64,000 nt of DNA from Neobacillus ginsengisoli. Lineage in GTDB: Bacteria; Bacillota; Bacilli; Bacillales_B; DSM-18226. This document shows positions 46,213 through 55,513 of the stretch, one piece after another. A program made the translations under genes and the position numbers. Below the pieces are notes generated by a model that saw nothing but the letters and a program-made list of their open reading frames with translations, made no database searches and was not told the origin of the DNA. Positions within the stretch are counted from its first letter, which is position 1. Every line of letters starts with the position of its first letter. Where the stretch lies: assembly GCF_030813055.1 (NCBI RefSeq), contig NZ_JAUSTW010000005.1:62001-126000 (forward strand), in the 5' to 3' direction.

Positions 46213-46356
46213 TTATTCGCCTTTAGTTTGTATAACTTGAGCATGCTTTCCGGAAGTATCCTGCATTGATTTACCTTTATTTCCTCCAAATCCACGAGGT
46301 TGTGTTCCTATATGGTTTGGTGCAAAGTGTTTACTATCTTTTTTTGGATTTCCCAT
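46213..46356 (-). CDS. sspN: Small acid-soluble spore protein N
   Basis: A 47-aa protein read from ATG 46356 (GGAGGGATC upstream). The sequence features [20 protein letters not shown], and the C-terminal [13 protein letters not shown] are those of SspN, a minor spore-core protein made in the forespore. In B. subtilis sspN and tlp are adjacent and cotranscribed; here they are 135 bp apart with a terminator between, so partial read-through or separate promoters are likely. Confidence 0.92.
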   Translation of the reverse strand: MGNPKKDSKHFAPNHIGTQPRGFGGNKGKSMQDTSGKHAQVIQTKGE

Positions 46357-46422
46357 GTCATGATCCCTCCTTATTTACATTTTGTCCAAATGTGAGCAGA
46401 ACATGAATGGTAATCAATGTGA

Positions 46423-46554
46423 TTACTCAGCTTTACCAAGGCGTTTTTCTTCTAAGCGTGCTTCAATTTTTTCCATTGCAGCCCGATCTTTCATCAGTTG
46501 GCTTTTATTTTCGGATACAAGTTCTGCAAAGGAACGTTTTCTAGGTTTTCTCAT
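46423..46554 (-). CDS. FbpB-like small basic protein
   Basis: A 43-aa protein read from ATG 46554 with AAGGTG upstream. RKRSFAELVSENKSQLMKDRAAMEKIEARLEEK matches the short helical FbpB-family small basic proteins, named after a Fur-regulated B. subtilis protein that works with the FsrA small RNA. No Fur box is obvious here, so iron control of this copy is not supported. It is followed by the spore gene sspN. Confidence 0.65.
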   Translation of the reverse strand: MRKPRKRSFAELVSENKSQLMKDRAAMEKIEARLEEKRLGKAE

Positions 46555-46670
46555 TCGTATCACCTTCCTTAATACCTATTGTAACAGTTATTATGCCCGC
46601 AATCGGTTTCAATTATTACAACTTTTTGAAAATTTCATCGTATTTCAATTTTTGAAATGTGGAATATAAA

Positions 46671-46697
46671 AAAAGACATTGGCGAATGCCAACATCT
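46671..46697 (-). terminator. Terminator of yneN
   Basis: GATGTTGGC and GCCAATGTC arms with an ATTC loop and a T7 tail on the minus strand. Confidence 0.85.
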
Positions 46698-46702
46698 TTT
46701 CC

Positions 46703-47239
46703 TTATTTAAGACTTTCGGTAAATTGCTTCATGACAGCAAGTTGCATGGCACCCGTAAATTTATTTTGAATAATCCCATTACTGTCAATAAAATAGGTGG
46801 TTGGAATAGAAATGATTTGATACATCCCATTTACCTTATCTTCCGTATCGAGAAGTACGGGGAAGGTGATACCGTTTTTATTCACAAATCCTTTGACATC
46901 TAGTTGGGGATCAATATTAACTGCTAGAATAACGACATCTTTTCCAACTTGTTTAGAAAATTTCTCCATCTCAGGCATCTCAGCTTTACAAGGAGGACAC
47001 CAGGTTGCCCAGAAGTTAAGCATAACTTTTTTTCCTTTTAATGTAGAAAGCTTTACTGTTTCACCAGTCAATGTTTTTAACTCAAAATCAGGTGCTTTTG
47101 CACCGATTTGAAGACCTTCAGTTTTGGTTGTTTCTTGGCTGGCTGGATTCCCGGGTTCTGCCTTTTTATCCATTGCCTGTACGATTGCTACAGTTAGTAA
47201 GGATATTAAAACTACAGCAGCAATAACTTTTTTTACCAT
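46703..47239 (-). CDS. yneN: Membrane-anchored thioredoxin-like protein (ResA/TlpA type)
   Basis: A 178-aa protein with an N-terminal signal anchor (residues about 3-20) and an extracytoplasmic thioredoxin fold. The redox site is NFWATWCPPCKAEMPEME. GAKAPDFELKTLTGETVKLS precedes it and IPTTYFIDSNG with the cis-Pro follows, typical of TlpA/ResA-like disulfide reductases. It may keep exported thiols (for example cytochrome c or spore proteins) reduced. B. subtilis yneN has the same place between citB and tlp. Confidence 0.92.
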   Translation of the reverse strand: MVKKVIAAVVLISLLTVAIVQAMDKKAEPGNPASQETTKTEGLQIGAKAPDFELKTLTGETVKLSTLKGKKVMLNFWATWCPPCKAEMPEMEKFSKQVGKDVVILAVNIDPQLDVKGFVNKNGITFPVLLDTEDKVNGMYQIISIPTTYFIDSNGIIQNKFTGAMQLAVMKQFTESLK

Positions 47240-47355
47240 ACACTGAACCCTCTTTCATTCAATTATGTGCTACATTGATTTTACACTATATAGTCAGTTG
47301 AAATAAAGCTTGTGTATGCCAATAATGTGAACATTTAAAGTACAGTTTTTCACAA

Positions 47356-47387
47356 AATTAAAAAAGCAAGCTGATACGCTTGCTTTT
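47356..47387 (-). terminator. Terminator of the mtnA-aldolase operon
   Basis: AAAGCAAGC and GCTTGCTTT arms with a T6 tail on the minus strand, directly after the aldolase stop. Confidence 0.8.
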
Positions 47388-48181
47388 TAATCCTTGTTAT
47401 TCAACGAATCAAGAATATTCTTTGTGACTCTCTCGACAATGAGGTTTATATCAAATTCGGATAAAGAGCGTTCTAATGCAGGCGTTATTTTCTTGGCATT
47501 GATTTCCTCTATCGTTTCAGCACCTAATGGGGAAACACCTCTAATGCCCATTTTTGTTTTTATAGATAGTAGCTCAGCAACCTTCCTTTGGGAAAGTTCT
47601 CTGTCTCCGTTTATCTGTTTGGCAAGCCAATTGATTTTTGCATTGAATTCAAGTGATTCCATTAAATAAAAGGCATGATCAAGACTGTTGCCCCATGTTA
47701 AAGCGCCATGATTTTCTAATAGGACGCCCTGATGGTTATGAACGTATTTTTTAATTGCAGCAGGAATTTCTTCAGTAGACGGTGTTCCATATTCTGCCAC
47801 CGGAATCGTTCCTAAAAAAACGACTGATTCCGGCATAATGGCTTGATCTAAAGGTATTCCTGCTATCGCAAACGCAGTTGCATAAGGAGGATGTACATGG
47901 ACCACCGCATTTATTTCAGGTCGTTCCTTATAGACTAAAAGATGCATTTTCATTTCAGATGTGGGCTTCCAATCGCCTTCCAGAACATTTCCGTGTCTGT
48001 CCACTTTCAAAATCATTTCGGGGGTCATAAATCCCTTACTAACACCAGTCGGGGTAATTAGAAATTGATTTTCACTGATCCGTATCGACAAATTGCCGTC
48101 ATTGGCAGCGACAAACCCTTTATCATAAATTCGTTTCCCGATTTCACATAATTGCTTTTTATTGTTGATTTCTGAAGTCAT
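47387..48181 (-). CDS. Class II aldolase of deoxyribulose-phosphate type with C-terminal extension
   Basis: A Zn-dependent class II aldolase/adducin protein of 264 aa. ATG 48181 has GCAGG 6 nt upstream. Metal ligands are in HVHPPYATAF (His-x-His) and HNHQGVLLENHGAL, and the catalytic Glu region is MPESVVFLG. Placed 25 nt after mtnA, it should split 5-methylthioribulose-1-P or 5-deoxyribulose-1-P into dihydroxyacetone phosphate and an aldehyde (the DHAP shunt known in B. thuringiensis and others). Usual members end near 215 residues. This one adds about 50, including a linker and an amphipathic helix (SEFDINLIVERVTKNILDSL) resembling microcompartment encapsulation peptides. Confidence 0.85.
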   Translation of the reverse strand: MTSEINNKKQLCEIGKRIYDKGFVAANDGNLSIRISENQFLITPTGVSKGFMTPEMILKVDRHGNVLEGDWKPTSEMKMHLLVYKERPEINAVVHVHPPYATAFAIAGIPLDQAIMPESVVFLGTIPVAEYGTPSTEEIPAAIKKYVHNHQGVLLENHGALTWGNSLDHAFYLMESLEFNAKINWLAKQINGDRELSQRKVAELLSIKTKMGIRGVSPLGAETIEEINAKKITPALERSLSEFDINLIVERVTKNILDSLNNKD

Positions 48182-48205
48182 AGACAACCTGCTTTCCATT
48201 CTTAA

Positions 48206-49252
48206 TCATTGAAAAAGTTTAGGAAGCTCTTCATGGTAATTACCTGATAATATCCCTTTTTCGGTAATAATAGCGGTAATGTATTCGTGCGGTGTCACAT
48301 CGAATGCAGGGTTAAACACTTTCACACCTTCAGGGGCCGTTCTTTTTCCAAACCCTTCGGTAATTTCAGCAGCATCTCTTTCTTCGATTGGAATATCACC
48401 ACCCGTTTTGGTTTCTAAATCAATTGTCGACAGCGGTGCTGCAACGTAAAAAGGAATATTATGGGCTTTAGCGAGCAAAGCGACACCGTACGTTCCGATT
48501 TTATTAGCAACGTCTCCATTTGCCGCTACACGGTCACAGCCGACAATAACAGCCTGAACCCATCCCTTTTGCATGACCATGGCAGCCATATTATCCGTGA
48601 TGAGGGTGACATCAATCCCTGCCTGCATCAGTTCCCATGCTGTTAAGCGGGCACCTTGCAAAAGCGGTCGCGTTTCATCAGCAAAAACCTTGATATCCCA
48701 TCCTTTTTCCTTAGCCAAATAGAGAGGTGCCAATGCCGTACCGTAACGTGCCGTAGCGATCCCACCTGCATTACAATGCGTTAGGATTCCCATTCCATCT
48801 TTTATTAATGTGAGTGCATGTTCGCCTATTGTTCGGCATACATCTTCATCTTCACTGCGAATTAAGTGAGCTTCATTTTCGAGTGCTTCTTTTAGGTTTG
48901 AGACCGGAAGTTCTTTATCTGTCCTCGCCCGATCTTCCATCCGCTTCAGCGCCCAAAATAAATTAACGGCGGTTGGGCGGGAAGTCGCTAAATAGTCTGA
49001 GTACTTTTTAAATACAGAATAAAAATCTTCGAATGAAGATTCCGGTGCATCTTTGATTCCAAGCAGTAAGCCATATGCTGCCGCAATGCCAATTGCCGGC
49101 GCACCGCGTACCTTTAATTGTTTAATGGCATCCCAAGCATCTTCGATTTTTGTGATTTCAAGGAATTCTGTTAGATTAGGAATTTTGGTTTGATCTAATA
49201 TTTTTAAGACTCCGTTTTCATAAGAAACAGATTGCATAAATGAAGTGGTCAT
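48206..49252 (-). CDS. mtnA: S-methyl-5-thioribose-1-phosphate isomerase (or 5-deoxyribose-1-P isomerase)
   Basis: MtnA converts the aldose 1-phosphate of methylthioribose (or 5-deoxyribose) to the ketose. The 348-aa protein has the eIF2B-like fold with [15 protein letters not shown], the catalytic Cys in [35 protein letters not shown] and [19 protein letters not shown] with the catalytic Asp. AGAGGAG precedes the ATG. Its operon partner is a class II aldolase and not mtnB/W/X, so it probably feeds the DHAP shunt. No kinase gene (mtnK/drdK) is in the window. Confidence 0.93.
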   Translation of the reverse strand: MTTSFMQSVSYENGVLKILDQTKIPNLTEFLEITKIEDAWDAIKQLKVRGAPAIGIAAAYGLLLGIKDAPESSFEDFYSVFKKYSDYLATSRPTAVNLFWALKRMEDRARTDKELPVSNLKEALENEAHLIRSEDEDVCRTIGEHALTLIKDGMGILTHCNAGGIATARYGTALAPLYLAKEKGWDIKVFADETRPLLQGARLTAWELMQAGIDVTLITDNMAAMVMQKGWVQAVIVGCDRVAANGDVANKIGTYGVALLAKAHNIPFYVAAPLSTIDLETKTGGDIPIEERDAAEITEGFGKRTAPEGVKVFNPAFDVTPHEYITAIITEKGILSGNYHEELPKLFQ

Positions 49253-49496
49253 AGAATATTCATCTCCTCTAGCTGAACAAGTATATGGTTTTCGTTATTT
49301 TTTCAATCATAAAACTTCTATCATTGTAATTTTAACAATATCCATGACATATGCAATACTTTTAATTTTTTGAACCTTACCTATGTAAATTTGTTAAATG
49401 CAGAGCTTAATTGGGCGGATGAAAAATTCTTAGTTGATCACCCGGTTGCACCATAGACTGAGAGAAGAGAGCAGAAAACTCCGCTCTCTTGCTGTT

Positions 49497-51218
49497 TTAA
49501 CCCTTAAGCTTTCTCTTTTCATTTAGTAGTTCATGAAATTCCTTATCAAGCTGGTGATATTTACTGTCCTTCTGATCGATTAATGAAAGTTGACCTAGGA
49601 CTGTGGCAATCTTATTTTCAATGACCAGCAAATCCTCTTTTTTACTACCCTCACTCTTTTTATTCTTATTAATATATTCCTCAGGTGTCATTTCAAATCG
49701 TTTAATGGTTTGATGTTCAAACACAAACAAACGATCGCAAAGTTTATTTAGAAAATAATAATCATGTGAAACAGTAATCAGTGTGCCAGTGAATTCGGAT
49801 AATGTTTTCTCAAGCTGTTCCCTGCTGGGTAAATCAAGATGATTGGTTGGTTCGTCTAAAATAAGAACGTCATATTCTTTCATTAATATCTCAACTAGTT
49901 TTACTCTTGTTCTTTCTCCAAGGCTTAGCGCCCCTATTGCTTTCGTAATAAGCTGTTCTTTTAAACCAAGATTGGCAAGTAGTGTTCTCGCACGGAAAAT
50001 TTCTTGTTTTTCTGTTAAACCTAAAGCATCAATAGCACTTTTATTTTCAGGAAGATCTAGAACATCCTGGCTTAGATAAGCAATTTTCATCGATTCACTC
50101 TTCCAAAGCTCCCCCTCTGTCACTAACTCTTCCCCGAGAATCATCTTAATTAAAGTACTCTTTCCGCAGCCATTTTCGCCTATCAATCCGATACGTTCAC
50201 CATGATTAATATAGAATTGAGAATTTTGAAAAAGAGTCCTGTTACCGAAGGATTTTGCAAGCCTATTCGCTTCAATGATACGTTTACCTCTTTTTCCATG
50301 GTCATCAAACTGAAATTGTACTTTCACATTTTCAGGGGGTTTTTCAACATTATTTTTTTCAAGCTCATTTTGCAGCCTTTTCATTTTAGATTTTACTTGG
50401 TTATCTAACTTTTTGGCCTTTACGCGATGATATTCCTTAAAGCCATTTTGTCTTTTTGATGGACCGCTCCCCTTTTTTGTGGAATCGCGATGAGCTTTCT
50501 CAGACCAAGTCTTTAATTGTTCCATTTGCATTTCTATTTTTTCTTTTTGTTTTTGCTGCACTGCATATTGATGAAGCTGGTTCGCAGTTCTTTTCTGTTT
50601 CTCTAAGTGATAGTCACTATAATTGCCATTAAAAAAATTGATTTTTCCATTTTCCAATTCAAATACACGAGTGACGGTTTTATCTAAGAAATGCCGGTCG
50701 TGTGAAATAATAAGAACAGGACCTTGGAATTTATCCAACTCGGTAACTAGCCAATTGATTCCCTTCATATCCAAATGGTTCGTCGGCTCATCTAAAATTA
50801 ATAAATCAGGTTTTGTCGCCCATACCATTGAAAGTGCCAGCTTTAATTTTTCACCCCCGCTTAAATGGTTTAAACGTACATCATCCCATTTGTAAGCTTT
50901 ATTAAGTCCGAGTTGACTTGCGTGCTGCAACATATCATTCTCACTAGGTAGTGACTTATGGAAATGATTAAATCCATAATCAATAGATTGTGTTAAATAG
51001 CCAATAGTACAATCATTTGTTTTTTCAATGATTCCCTTATCAGGTTTGATTCTGCCGAATAATAAATTGGCAAGTGTGGTTTTACCCGTGCCGTTGTAGC
51101 CGACAAGACCGATCCTTTCTCTATTTTTTATCTCAAATTGGACGTTAGTTAAAATTTTTCTTAACTCAAAACTCTTTTCCAACCCTATTACTTTTAATAC
51201 AGTCTGATTATTTGGCAT
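49497..51218 (-). CDS. vmlR: ABC-F ribosome-protection protein (VmlR/ExpZ-like)
   Basis: A soluble 573-aa protein with two ABC ATPase domains and no membrane part. ATG 51218 is chosen because GGGAG lies upstream and the protein then begins NNQTVLKVIGLEKSFELRKIL; the in-frame upstream extension is leader RNA. Walker A motifs are GYNGTGKTT and GENGCGKST, signatures LSGGEK and LSLGERT, and Walker B ends in LILDEPTNHLD in both halves. The basic linker between domains (about residues 190-310) is the antibiotic-resistance domain that reaches the peptidyl-transferase centre. B. subtilis VmlR protects against lincomycin, virginiamycin M and tiamulin. A transcription attenuator precedes it. Confidence 0.86.
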   Translation of the reverse strand: MPNNQTVLKVIGLEKSFELRKILTNVQFEIKNRERIGLVGYNGTGKTTLANLLFGRIKPDKGIIEKTNDCTIGYLTQSIDYGFNHFHKSLPSENDMLQHASQLGLNKAYKWDDVRLNHLSGGEKLKLALSMVWATKPDLLILDEPTNHLDMKGINWLVTELDKFQGPVLIISHDRHFLDKTVTRVFELENGKINFFNGNYSDYHLEKQKRTANQLHQYAVQQKQKEKIEMQMEQLKTWSEKAHRDSTKKGSGPSKRQNGFKEYHRVKAKKLDNQVKSKMKRLQNELEKNNVEKPPENVKVQFQFDDHGKRGKRIIEANRLAKSFGNRTLFQNSQFYINHGERIGLIGENGCGKSTLIKMILGEELVTEGELWKSESMKIAYLSQDVLDLPENKSAIDALGLTEKQEIFRARTLLANLGLKEQLITKAIGALSLGERTRVKLVEILMKEYDVLILDEPTNHLDLPSREQLEKTLSEFTGTLITVSHDYYFLNKLCDRLFVFEHQTIKRFEMTPEEYINKNKKSEGSKKEDLLVIENKIATVLGQLSLIDQKDSKYHQLDKEFHELLNEKRKLKG

Positions 51219-51420
51219 AAAAAAACTCCCTTCGAACGAACCTGAAGAGAGTAAAAATATGTAATGATCACCATTCAAATTGGTCAACAAATCAACCTAT
51301 AAAGGTTTATAAATGGTTTATACGATCAGGACATAAAAAGGATAGACTAATCCTATTCTTCAGGTTCATTATTTTCGATTATTCGAATAATGAGATGAAA
51401 AATAAGATTATAACTTCATG
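51219..51420 (-). promoter_or_regulatory. Attenuator leader of the ABC-F gene
   Basis: On the minus strand a TATAAT box (51412-51407) starts a leader of about 180 nt. At its end ACTCTCTTC pairs with GAAGGGAGT (51252-51225), followed by T7 that directly abuts the ATG: an intrinsic terminator that also contains the ribosome binding site. GAACCTGAAGA (51367-51357) in the leader is the perfect 11-nt complement of TCTTCAGGTTC (51248-51238) in the terminator's 5' arm, so it can act as an antiterminator. Short frames with ATG in between (one is Met-Ser-stop near 51333) could let stalled ribosomes choose the structure. Confidence 0.65.
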
Positions 51421-51498
51421 CCTCTTTACCATTCCTTTTCGTTTTATTACTTTTATTTTATTGAAAATTGGTTTAGATTGTCAAACATTTTCGGAAAA

Positions 51499-51530
51499 AA
51501 CACCATGCAAAACTGCATGGTGTTTTCCAA
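51499..51530 (-). terminator. Terminator of acnA
   Basis: AACACCATGCA and TGCATGGTGTT arms with a T6 tail on the minus strand. Confidence 0.85.
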
Positions 51531-51538
51531 TGTATTCA

Positions 51539-54247
51539 TTAAGCTTGTAATTTTTCACGTAATACCATTTGAAGAATACCGCCATGACGATAATAATCAA
51601 TTTCAACTTCAGAGTCGAAACGGACAAGAACTTCAAATTCTTTCTTGCTGCCGTCTTCAGCAGTTGCTGTAACTTTTAGCAAGTCACGTGGTTTTACATT
51701 TTCATCCACTTGGACATCGATTGTTTCTTTACCGGTTAAACCAAGAGTTTCAGCATTTTCGCCGTCCTTAAATTGAAGTGGAAGAACACCCATTAACACT
51801 AGGTTTGAACGGTGAATACGTTCAAAGCTTTCAGCAAGAACTGTTTTAATACCTAAAAGGTTCGTACCTTTAGCAGCCCAGTCTCGTGAAGAGCCCATTC
51901 CGTAATCTTTACCAGCAAGAACAATGAGGCCAGTGCCATTTTCTTTGTACTTCATGCATGCATCGTAGATTGATGTTACTTCGCCTGTTGGCCAGTAAGT
52001 AGTGAAGCCGCCTTCTGTACCTGGTGCGATTTGGTTACGGATACGAATATTTGCAAATGTTCCACGCATCATCACTTCATGGTTACCACGACGAGAGCCG
52101 TAAGAGTTAAATTCACGAGGCTGGACACCTTTTTCAAGCAGATATTTTCCGGCTGGAGTATTTTTGCCAATAGCTCCTGCAGGAGAAATATGGTCAGTTG
52201 TTACAGAGTCACCAAACTTACCAACAACACGAAGTCCTGTTAAAGGTTCAACTTCACCTGGTTCTGGTGATAAGCCTTCAAAGAACGGTGGATTTGCGAT
52301 GTAAGTTGAATCTTCATCCCAAGTATATAATGGCTCATTGCTTGTTTTAATTTCGTTCCAACGCTCATTGTCACCGAACACGTTCTCGTATTCTCTACGG
52401 AATAGTTCAGGTGTAACAGTACGTTTAACAACATCATTTACTTCAGCAGTTGATGGCCAAATGTCCTTAAAGAATACATCGTTACCATCTTTATCTTTAC
52501 CGATTGCTTCGTTAGTGAAATCAATGTTCACTGTTCCAGCAAGAGCATATGTCACAACTAATGGTGGTGAAGCAAGGTAGTTAGCTTTTACTAGCGGATG
52601 GATACGCCCTTCAAAGTTACGGTTACCTGAAAGAACAGATGTAACTAATAGATCGTTTTCCGCAATTGTTTTTTCAATTTCTTCTTTTAATGGACCGGAG
52701 TTACCGATACAAGTTGCACAGCCGTAACCAACAAGGTTAAAGCCGATTTGTTCAAGGTATGGAAGCAAGCCTGAATCACGAAGATATCCAGTTACAACCT
52801 TGGAACCAGGTGCTAAAGAGGTTTTAACGAATTTTGGAACTTCCATTCCTAATTCAACTGCTTTTTTCGCAACAAGTCCGGCACCAACAAGAACATATGG
52901 GTTAGATGTGTTCGTACAGCTAGTGATCGAAGCAATGGCAACAGCACCTGTTTTAATGGTTGTTTCATCGCCGTTATTGAATTTAACAGTTGCGGACTTT
53001 TCAAGTTCTTCAGATTTCAAACCGAAACCTTGGTTTCCTTGTGGAGCAGCAACAGCTTTAATAAATTCTTGTTTCATTTTTGAAAGAGGAATCAAATCCT
53101 GTGGACGTTTTGGTCCGGAAAGGTTTGCCTCAATCGCAGAAAGGTCGATTTCAACTACATTTGTATAAACTGGCTCAAATGTAGGATCGAAGAATAAGCC
53201 GTTTTCTTTGCAATATTGTTCTACTACATTGATATGTTCTTCTTCACGGCCTGTTAAGCGCATATATCCAATGGACTCATCATCAATTGGGAAGAATCCG
53301 CAAGTTGCGCCGTATTCAGGAGCCATGTTAGCAATTGTTGCACGGTCTGCAAGTGGAAGAACAGATACACCAGGGCCGAAGAATTCAACGAATTTACCGA
53401 CAACACCTTGGCCGCGAAGAACTTGAGTTACTTTTAAAGCCAAGTCAGTAGCAGTAGCACCGTTTGGAAGTTCGCCTTTTAATTTAACCCCAACTACTTC
53501 AGGAACAGGGAAGTATGAAGGCTGTCCAAGCATTCCAGCTTCTGCTTCAATACCGCCTACGCCCCAGCCAAGTACGCCAAGACCGTTGATCATGGTAGTA
53601 TGTGAGTCAGTTCCGACTAATGTATCCGGATATGCTTCCAATTCACCGTCTGCATTTTCAGCAACGTGAACGACATCTGCCAAGTACTCAAGGTTTACTT
53701 GGTGAACAATTCCTGTTGCCGGCGGAACTGCACGGTAGTTATTAAATGATTTTTGAGCCCAGCTCAAAAACTGATAACGTTCAGCATTACGTTCAAATTC
53801 TAAATCCATGTTCACTCTTAAGGAATCAGCAGTTCCATATGAATCAACCTGTACAGAGTGGTCGATAACAAGGTCAACTGTTTTCTCAGGATTGATTTTG
53901 TCCGGATCCCCACCAAGGTCAGCCATTGCTTTTCTTAATGAAGCAAGGTCTACGACTGCCGGAACACCGGTGAAGTCTTGAAGGATAACACGAGATGGCT
54001 TGAATGGTACATCAACCTCTTTAAGCTCATCGGTTCCCCATTTTGCTAAGTTTTCAACATGCTCTTTTGTGATAACACGGCCATCTAATTGGCGAAGTAC
54101 GGATTCAAGTAATACTTTTACAGAGTATGGAAGTTTAGAAACTTTACCAATTCCGGCTTCTTCAAGTGCACTTAAACGATAATAATGGTAGCGTTTGCCG
54201 TTTACATCAAACGAAGAATGTGCATTAAATACATCATTTTTTACCAT
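51539..54247 (-). CDS. acnA: Aconitate hydratase
   Basis: The TCA-cycle enzyme that interconverts citrate and isocitrate through a 4Fe-4S cluster, about 902 aa; the Bacillus gene is also called citB. ATG 54247 is taken, 9 nt after GGGG; an in-frame ATG at 54265 overlaps that region. Cluster ligands are in [10 protein letters not shown] and [50 protein letters not shown] and the C-terminal swivel domain with [10 protein letters not shown] (substrate Arg/Ser) are present. When iron is short the Bacillus enzyme binds RNA. The upstream region 54248-54577 probably holds its CcpC/CodY-type control sites, but I could not place them. Confidence 0.97.
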   Translation of the reverse strand: MVKNDVFNAHSSFDVNGKRYHYYRLSALEEAGIGKVSKLPYSVKVLLESVLRQLDGRVITKEHVENLAKWGTDELKEVDVPFKPSRVILQDFTGVPAVVDLASLRKAMADLGGDPDKINPEKTVDLVIDHSVQVDSYGTADSLRVNMDLEFERNAERYQFLSWAQKSFNNYRAVPPATGIVHQVNLEYLADVVHVAENADGELEAYPDTLVGTDSHTTMINGLGVLGWGVGGIEAEAGMLGQPSYFPVPEVVGVKLKGELPNGATATDLALKVTQVLRGQGVVGKFVEFFGPGVSVLPLADRATIANMAPEYGATCGFFPIDDESIGYMRLTGREEEHINVVEQYCKENGLFFDPTFEPVYTNVVEIDLSAIEANLSGPKRPQDLIPLSKMKQEFIKAVAAPQGNQGFGLKSEELEKSATVKFNNGDETTIKTGAVAIASITSCTNTSNPYVLVGAGLVAKKAVELGMEVPKFVKTSLAPGSKVVTGYLRDSGLLPYLEQIGFNLVGYGCATCIGNSGPLKEEIEKTIAENDLLVTSVLSGNRNFEGRIHPLVKANYLASPPLVVTYALAGTVNIDFTNEAIGKDKDGNDVFFKDIWPSTAEVNDVVKRTVTPELFRREYENVFGDNERWNEIKTSNEPLYTWDEDSTYIANPPFFEGLSPEPGEVEPLTGLRVVGKFGDSVTTDHISPAGAIGKNTPAGKYLLEKGVQPREFNSYGSRRGNHEVMMRGTFANIRIRNQIAPGTEGGFTTYWPTGEVTSIYDACMKYKENGTGLIVLAGKDYGMGSSRDWAAKGTNLLGIKTVLAESFERIHRSNLVLMGVLPLQFKDGENAETLGLTGKETIDVQVDENVKPRDLLKVTATAEDGSKKEFEVLVRFDSEVEIDYYRHGGILQMVLREKLQA

Positions 54248-54577
54248 GTGTAAAATCCCCCTCATTCGTCATAATTAACCAAAATAAATGAAAAGTCGAA
54301 AAGTTTGAATATTCCCATCCACTCTTACTTTTCTCACAATTTCAATCTTAATACAGCGTTCTACATAAGTAAATAAAAAGAAAGTTATTGTGATTGATAA
54401 GTTTTTCTTATGTTTTTAATGAAAATTGTTCAAAATATTTTGAAAATATAAGAGCATCACACATGAATTTCATTATTGGGAATTCGCATGTGTTCCCTAT
54501 TATTATGTCAAAAAAACTTTTCTTTGTCATTTTTCATGCCAAAGAGGAAATATTAACAGTATTAGGAGGTGAATGGA
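54248..54577. other. Divergent intergenic region between acnA and sspO
   Basis: AT-rich, with no coding content that I can support. It must carry the acnA promoter and the forespore promoter of sspO. Confidence 0.45.
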
Positions 54578-54727
54578 TTGGCGAAACGAAAAGCAAACCA
54601 TGTGATACCAGGTGCGAATGCTGCCAAGGCCCAAGGAATGGGAGCCGGATTCAATGAAGAAATGTCGAATGAACCGTTAACTGTGAAAGAAAAAATGAAC
54701 AACAAAAAACGGAAAAAGAACCAATAA
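54578..54727 (+). CDS. sspO: Small acid-soluble spore protein O
   Basis: A 49-aa protein starting at TTG 54578 (AGGAGGTG upstream). [23 protein letters not shown] and a C-terminal NNKKRKKNQ match SspO (CotK), a minor spore-core protein. It is divergent from acnA, as in B. subtilis, where sspO and sspP are cotranscribed under sigma-G. Here a terminator and a small opposite gene separate sspO from sspP. Confidence 0.93.
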   Translation: MAKRKANHVIPGANAAKAQGMGAGFNEEMSNEPLTVKEKMNNKKRKKNQ

Positions 54728-54753
54728 AAAAGCGGGTCTCCCCGCTTTTTGTC
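54728..54753. terminator. Bidirectional terminator after sspO
   Basis: AAAGCGGG and CCCGCTTT arms with T runs on both strands; it ends sspO and the opposite gene at 54769. Confidence 0.8.
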
Positions 54754-54768
54754 TATGTTTTTATGCGT

Positions 54769-55038
54769 CTATTCTGTTTGATTCACTTCAGAAACCATAC
54801 CCTGCAAATCCTGTTGAAAGCGCTCTAATTGAGCTTTTTGATGTTCTGATGCTACTTCCATAGCATTTGCAATTTGCTGGTAGGCTTCATTGACTTCATC
54901 TTTTAAATGTTTCAACTGATGGCCATAACTGGCGCTATCGCTGACAATGTCAAAAAAAAGTCCCTGGGCATTCTCATATCCTTGCTGTGCAGCTTGGAAA
55001 GCTTGTTGTTTGTCCTTATGATAAGGATATTTTTGCAT
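54769..55038 (-). CDS. Small helical protein, 89 aa, unknown function
   Basis: Read from ATG 55038 with GGAGTGAG upstream. The protein is almost entirely helical and rich in Gln, Glu and Lys (KQQAFQAAQQGYENAQ, HLKDEVNEAYQQIANAMEVASEHQKAQLERFQQDL), a likely coiled coil, with no signal or membrane segment. It lies between two spore-protein genes on the opposite strand, which suggests but does not show a link with sporulation. I do not recognise the family. Confidence 0.6.
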   Translation of the reverse strand: MQKYPYHKDKQQAFQAAQQGYENAQGLFFDIVSDSASYGHQLKHLKDEVNEAYQQIANAMEVASEHQKAQLERFQQDLQGMVSEVNQTE

Positions 55039-55153
55039 GTCTCTTGTCTCACTCCTTCATTTTGTTACAACTTAAATTGCTCTTAAATTGAAGAAAATAT
55101 TCAGTACATAAATTCATGTCTACGCTGCATCCTATCAATTAGGAGGGATGAAA

Positions 55154-55291
55154 ATGAACAAAAACGATGGGAAAGACATGCGCAAAAATGCTCCAAAACA
55201 ATCCGGACAGCCGGAACCGATGAGCGGGTCACATAAGGTGAAAAATCGCCAGCATACTCGGGCAAAACATAATTCTCACCATGATATGTAA
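55154..55291 (+). CDS. sspP: Small acid-soluble spore protein P
   Basis: A 45-aa protein from ATG 55154 behind [37 protein letters not shown] and the C-terminal HNSHHDM match SspP (CotL), a minor forespore protein of dormant spores. In B. subtilis it follows sspO directly; here a 270-bp opposite gene has come between them, so it needs its own promoter. Confidence 0.92.
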   Translation: MNKNDGKDMRKNAPKQSGQPEPMSGSHKVKNRQHTRAKHNSHHDM

Positions 55292-55331
55292 TTAAAAAAA
55301 TATTACTGGTTTACTCAGCAGGATCTAGTTA

Positions 55332-55432
55332 TTATTTCGCGTATTTCATCATTAATTCCGCGAAAATTAGGATATTTCCGCAGAATTTCCACATATTCCC
55401 GCGAGATTATAATTTATCCCGCGAGCTTATCC
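55332..55432. repeat. Degenerate tandem repeat with CCGCG cores
   Basis: Five consecutive units of about 20-21 bp, each with the form TATTxCCGCGAxxxT, occur near 55335, 55355, 55375, 55396 and 55416 (the first core is TTCGCG, the third CCGCAG). No coding frame crosses them. The period is near two DNA turns. Confidence 0.6.
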
Positions 55433-55482
55433 GCATGGAATGAATTATCGATATTTCAGCATATTCTTATAGAAAAATGACA

Positions 55483-55513
55483 TAAAAAGGCTGACCTTCT
55501 CAGTCAGCCTTTA
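55483..55513 (-). terminator. Terminator overlapping the selA end
   Basis: AAAGGCTGAC and GTCAGCCTTT arms; the selA stop codon lies within the stem. The minus-strand tail is TTTTTATG. Confidence 0.75.

Noticed and set aside
49253..49496. SAM-type riboswitch before mtnA
   Set aside because: GCAACCGG occurs in the region, but the S-box core with the GA-rich kink-turn and GATGAAxC segment is missing, and no terminator lies before the mtnA start.
51219..51290. N-terminal extension of the ABC-F protein from 51290
   Set aside because: The segment is the attenuator leader: it contains the terminator hairpin and the ribosome binding site of the ATG at 51218.
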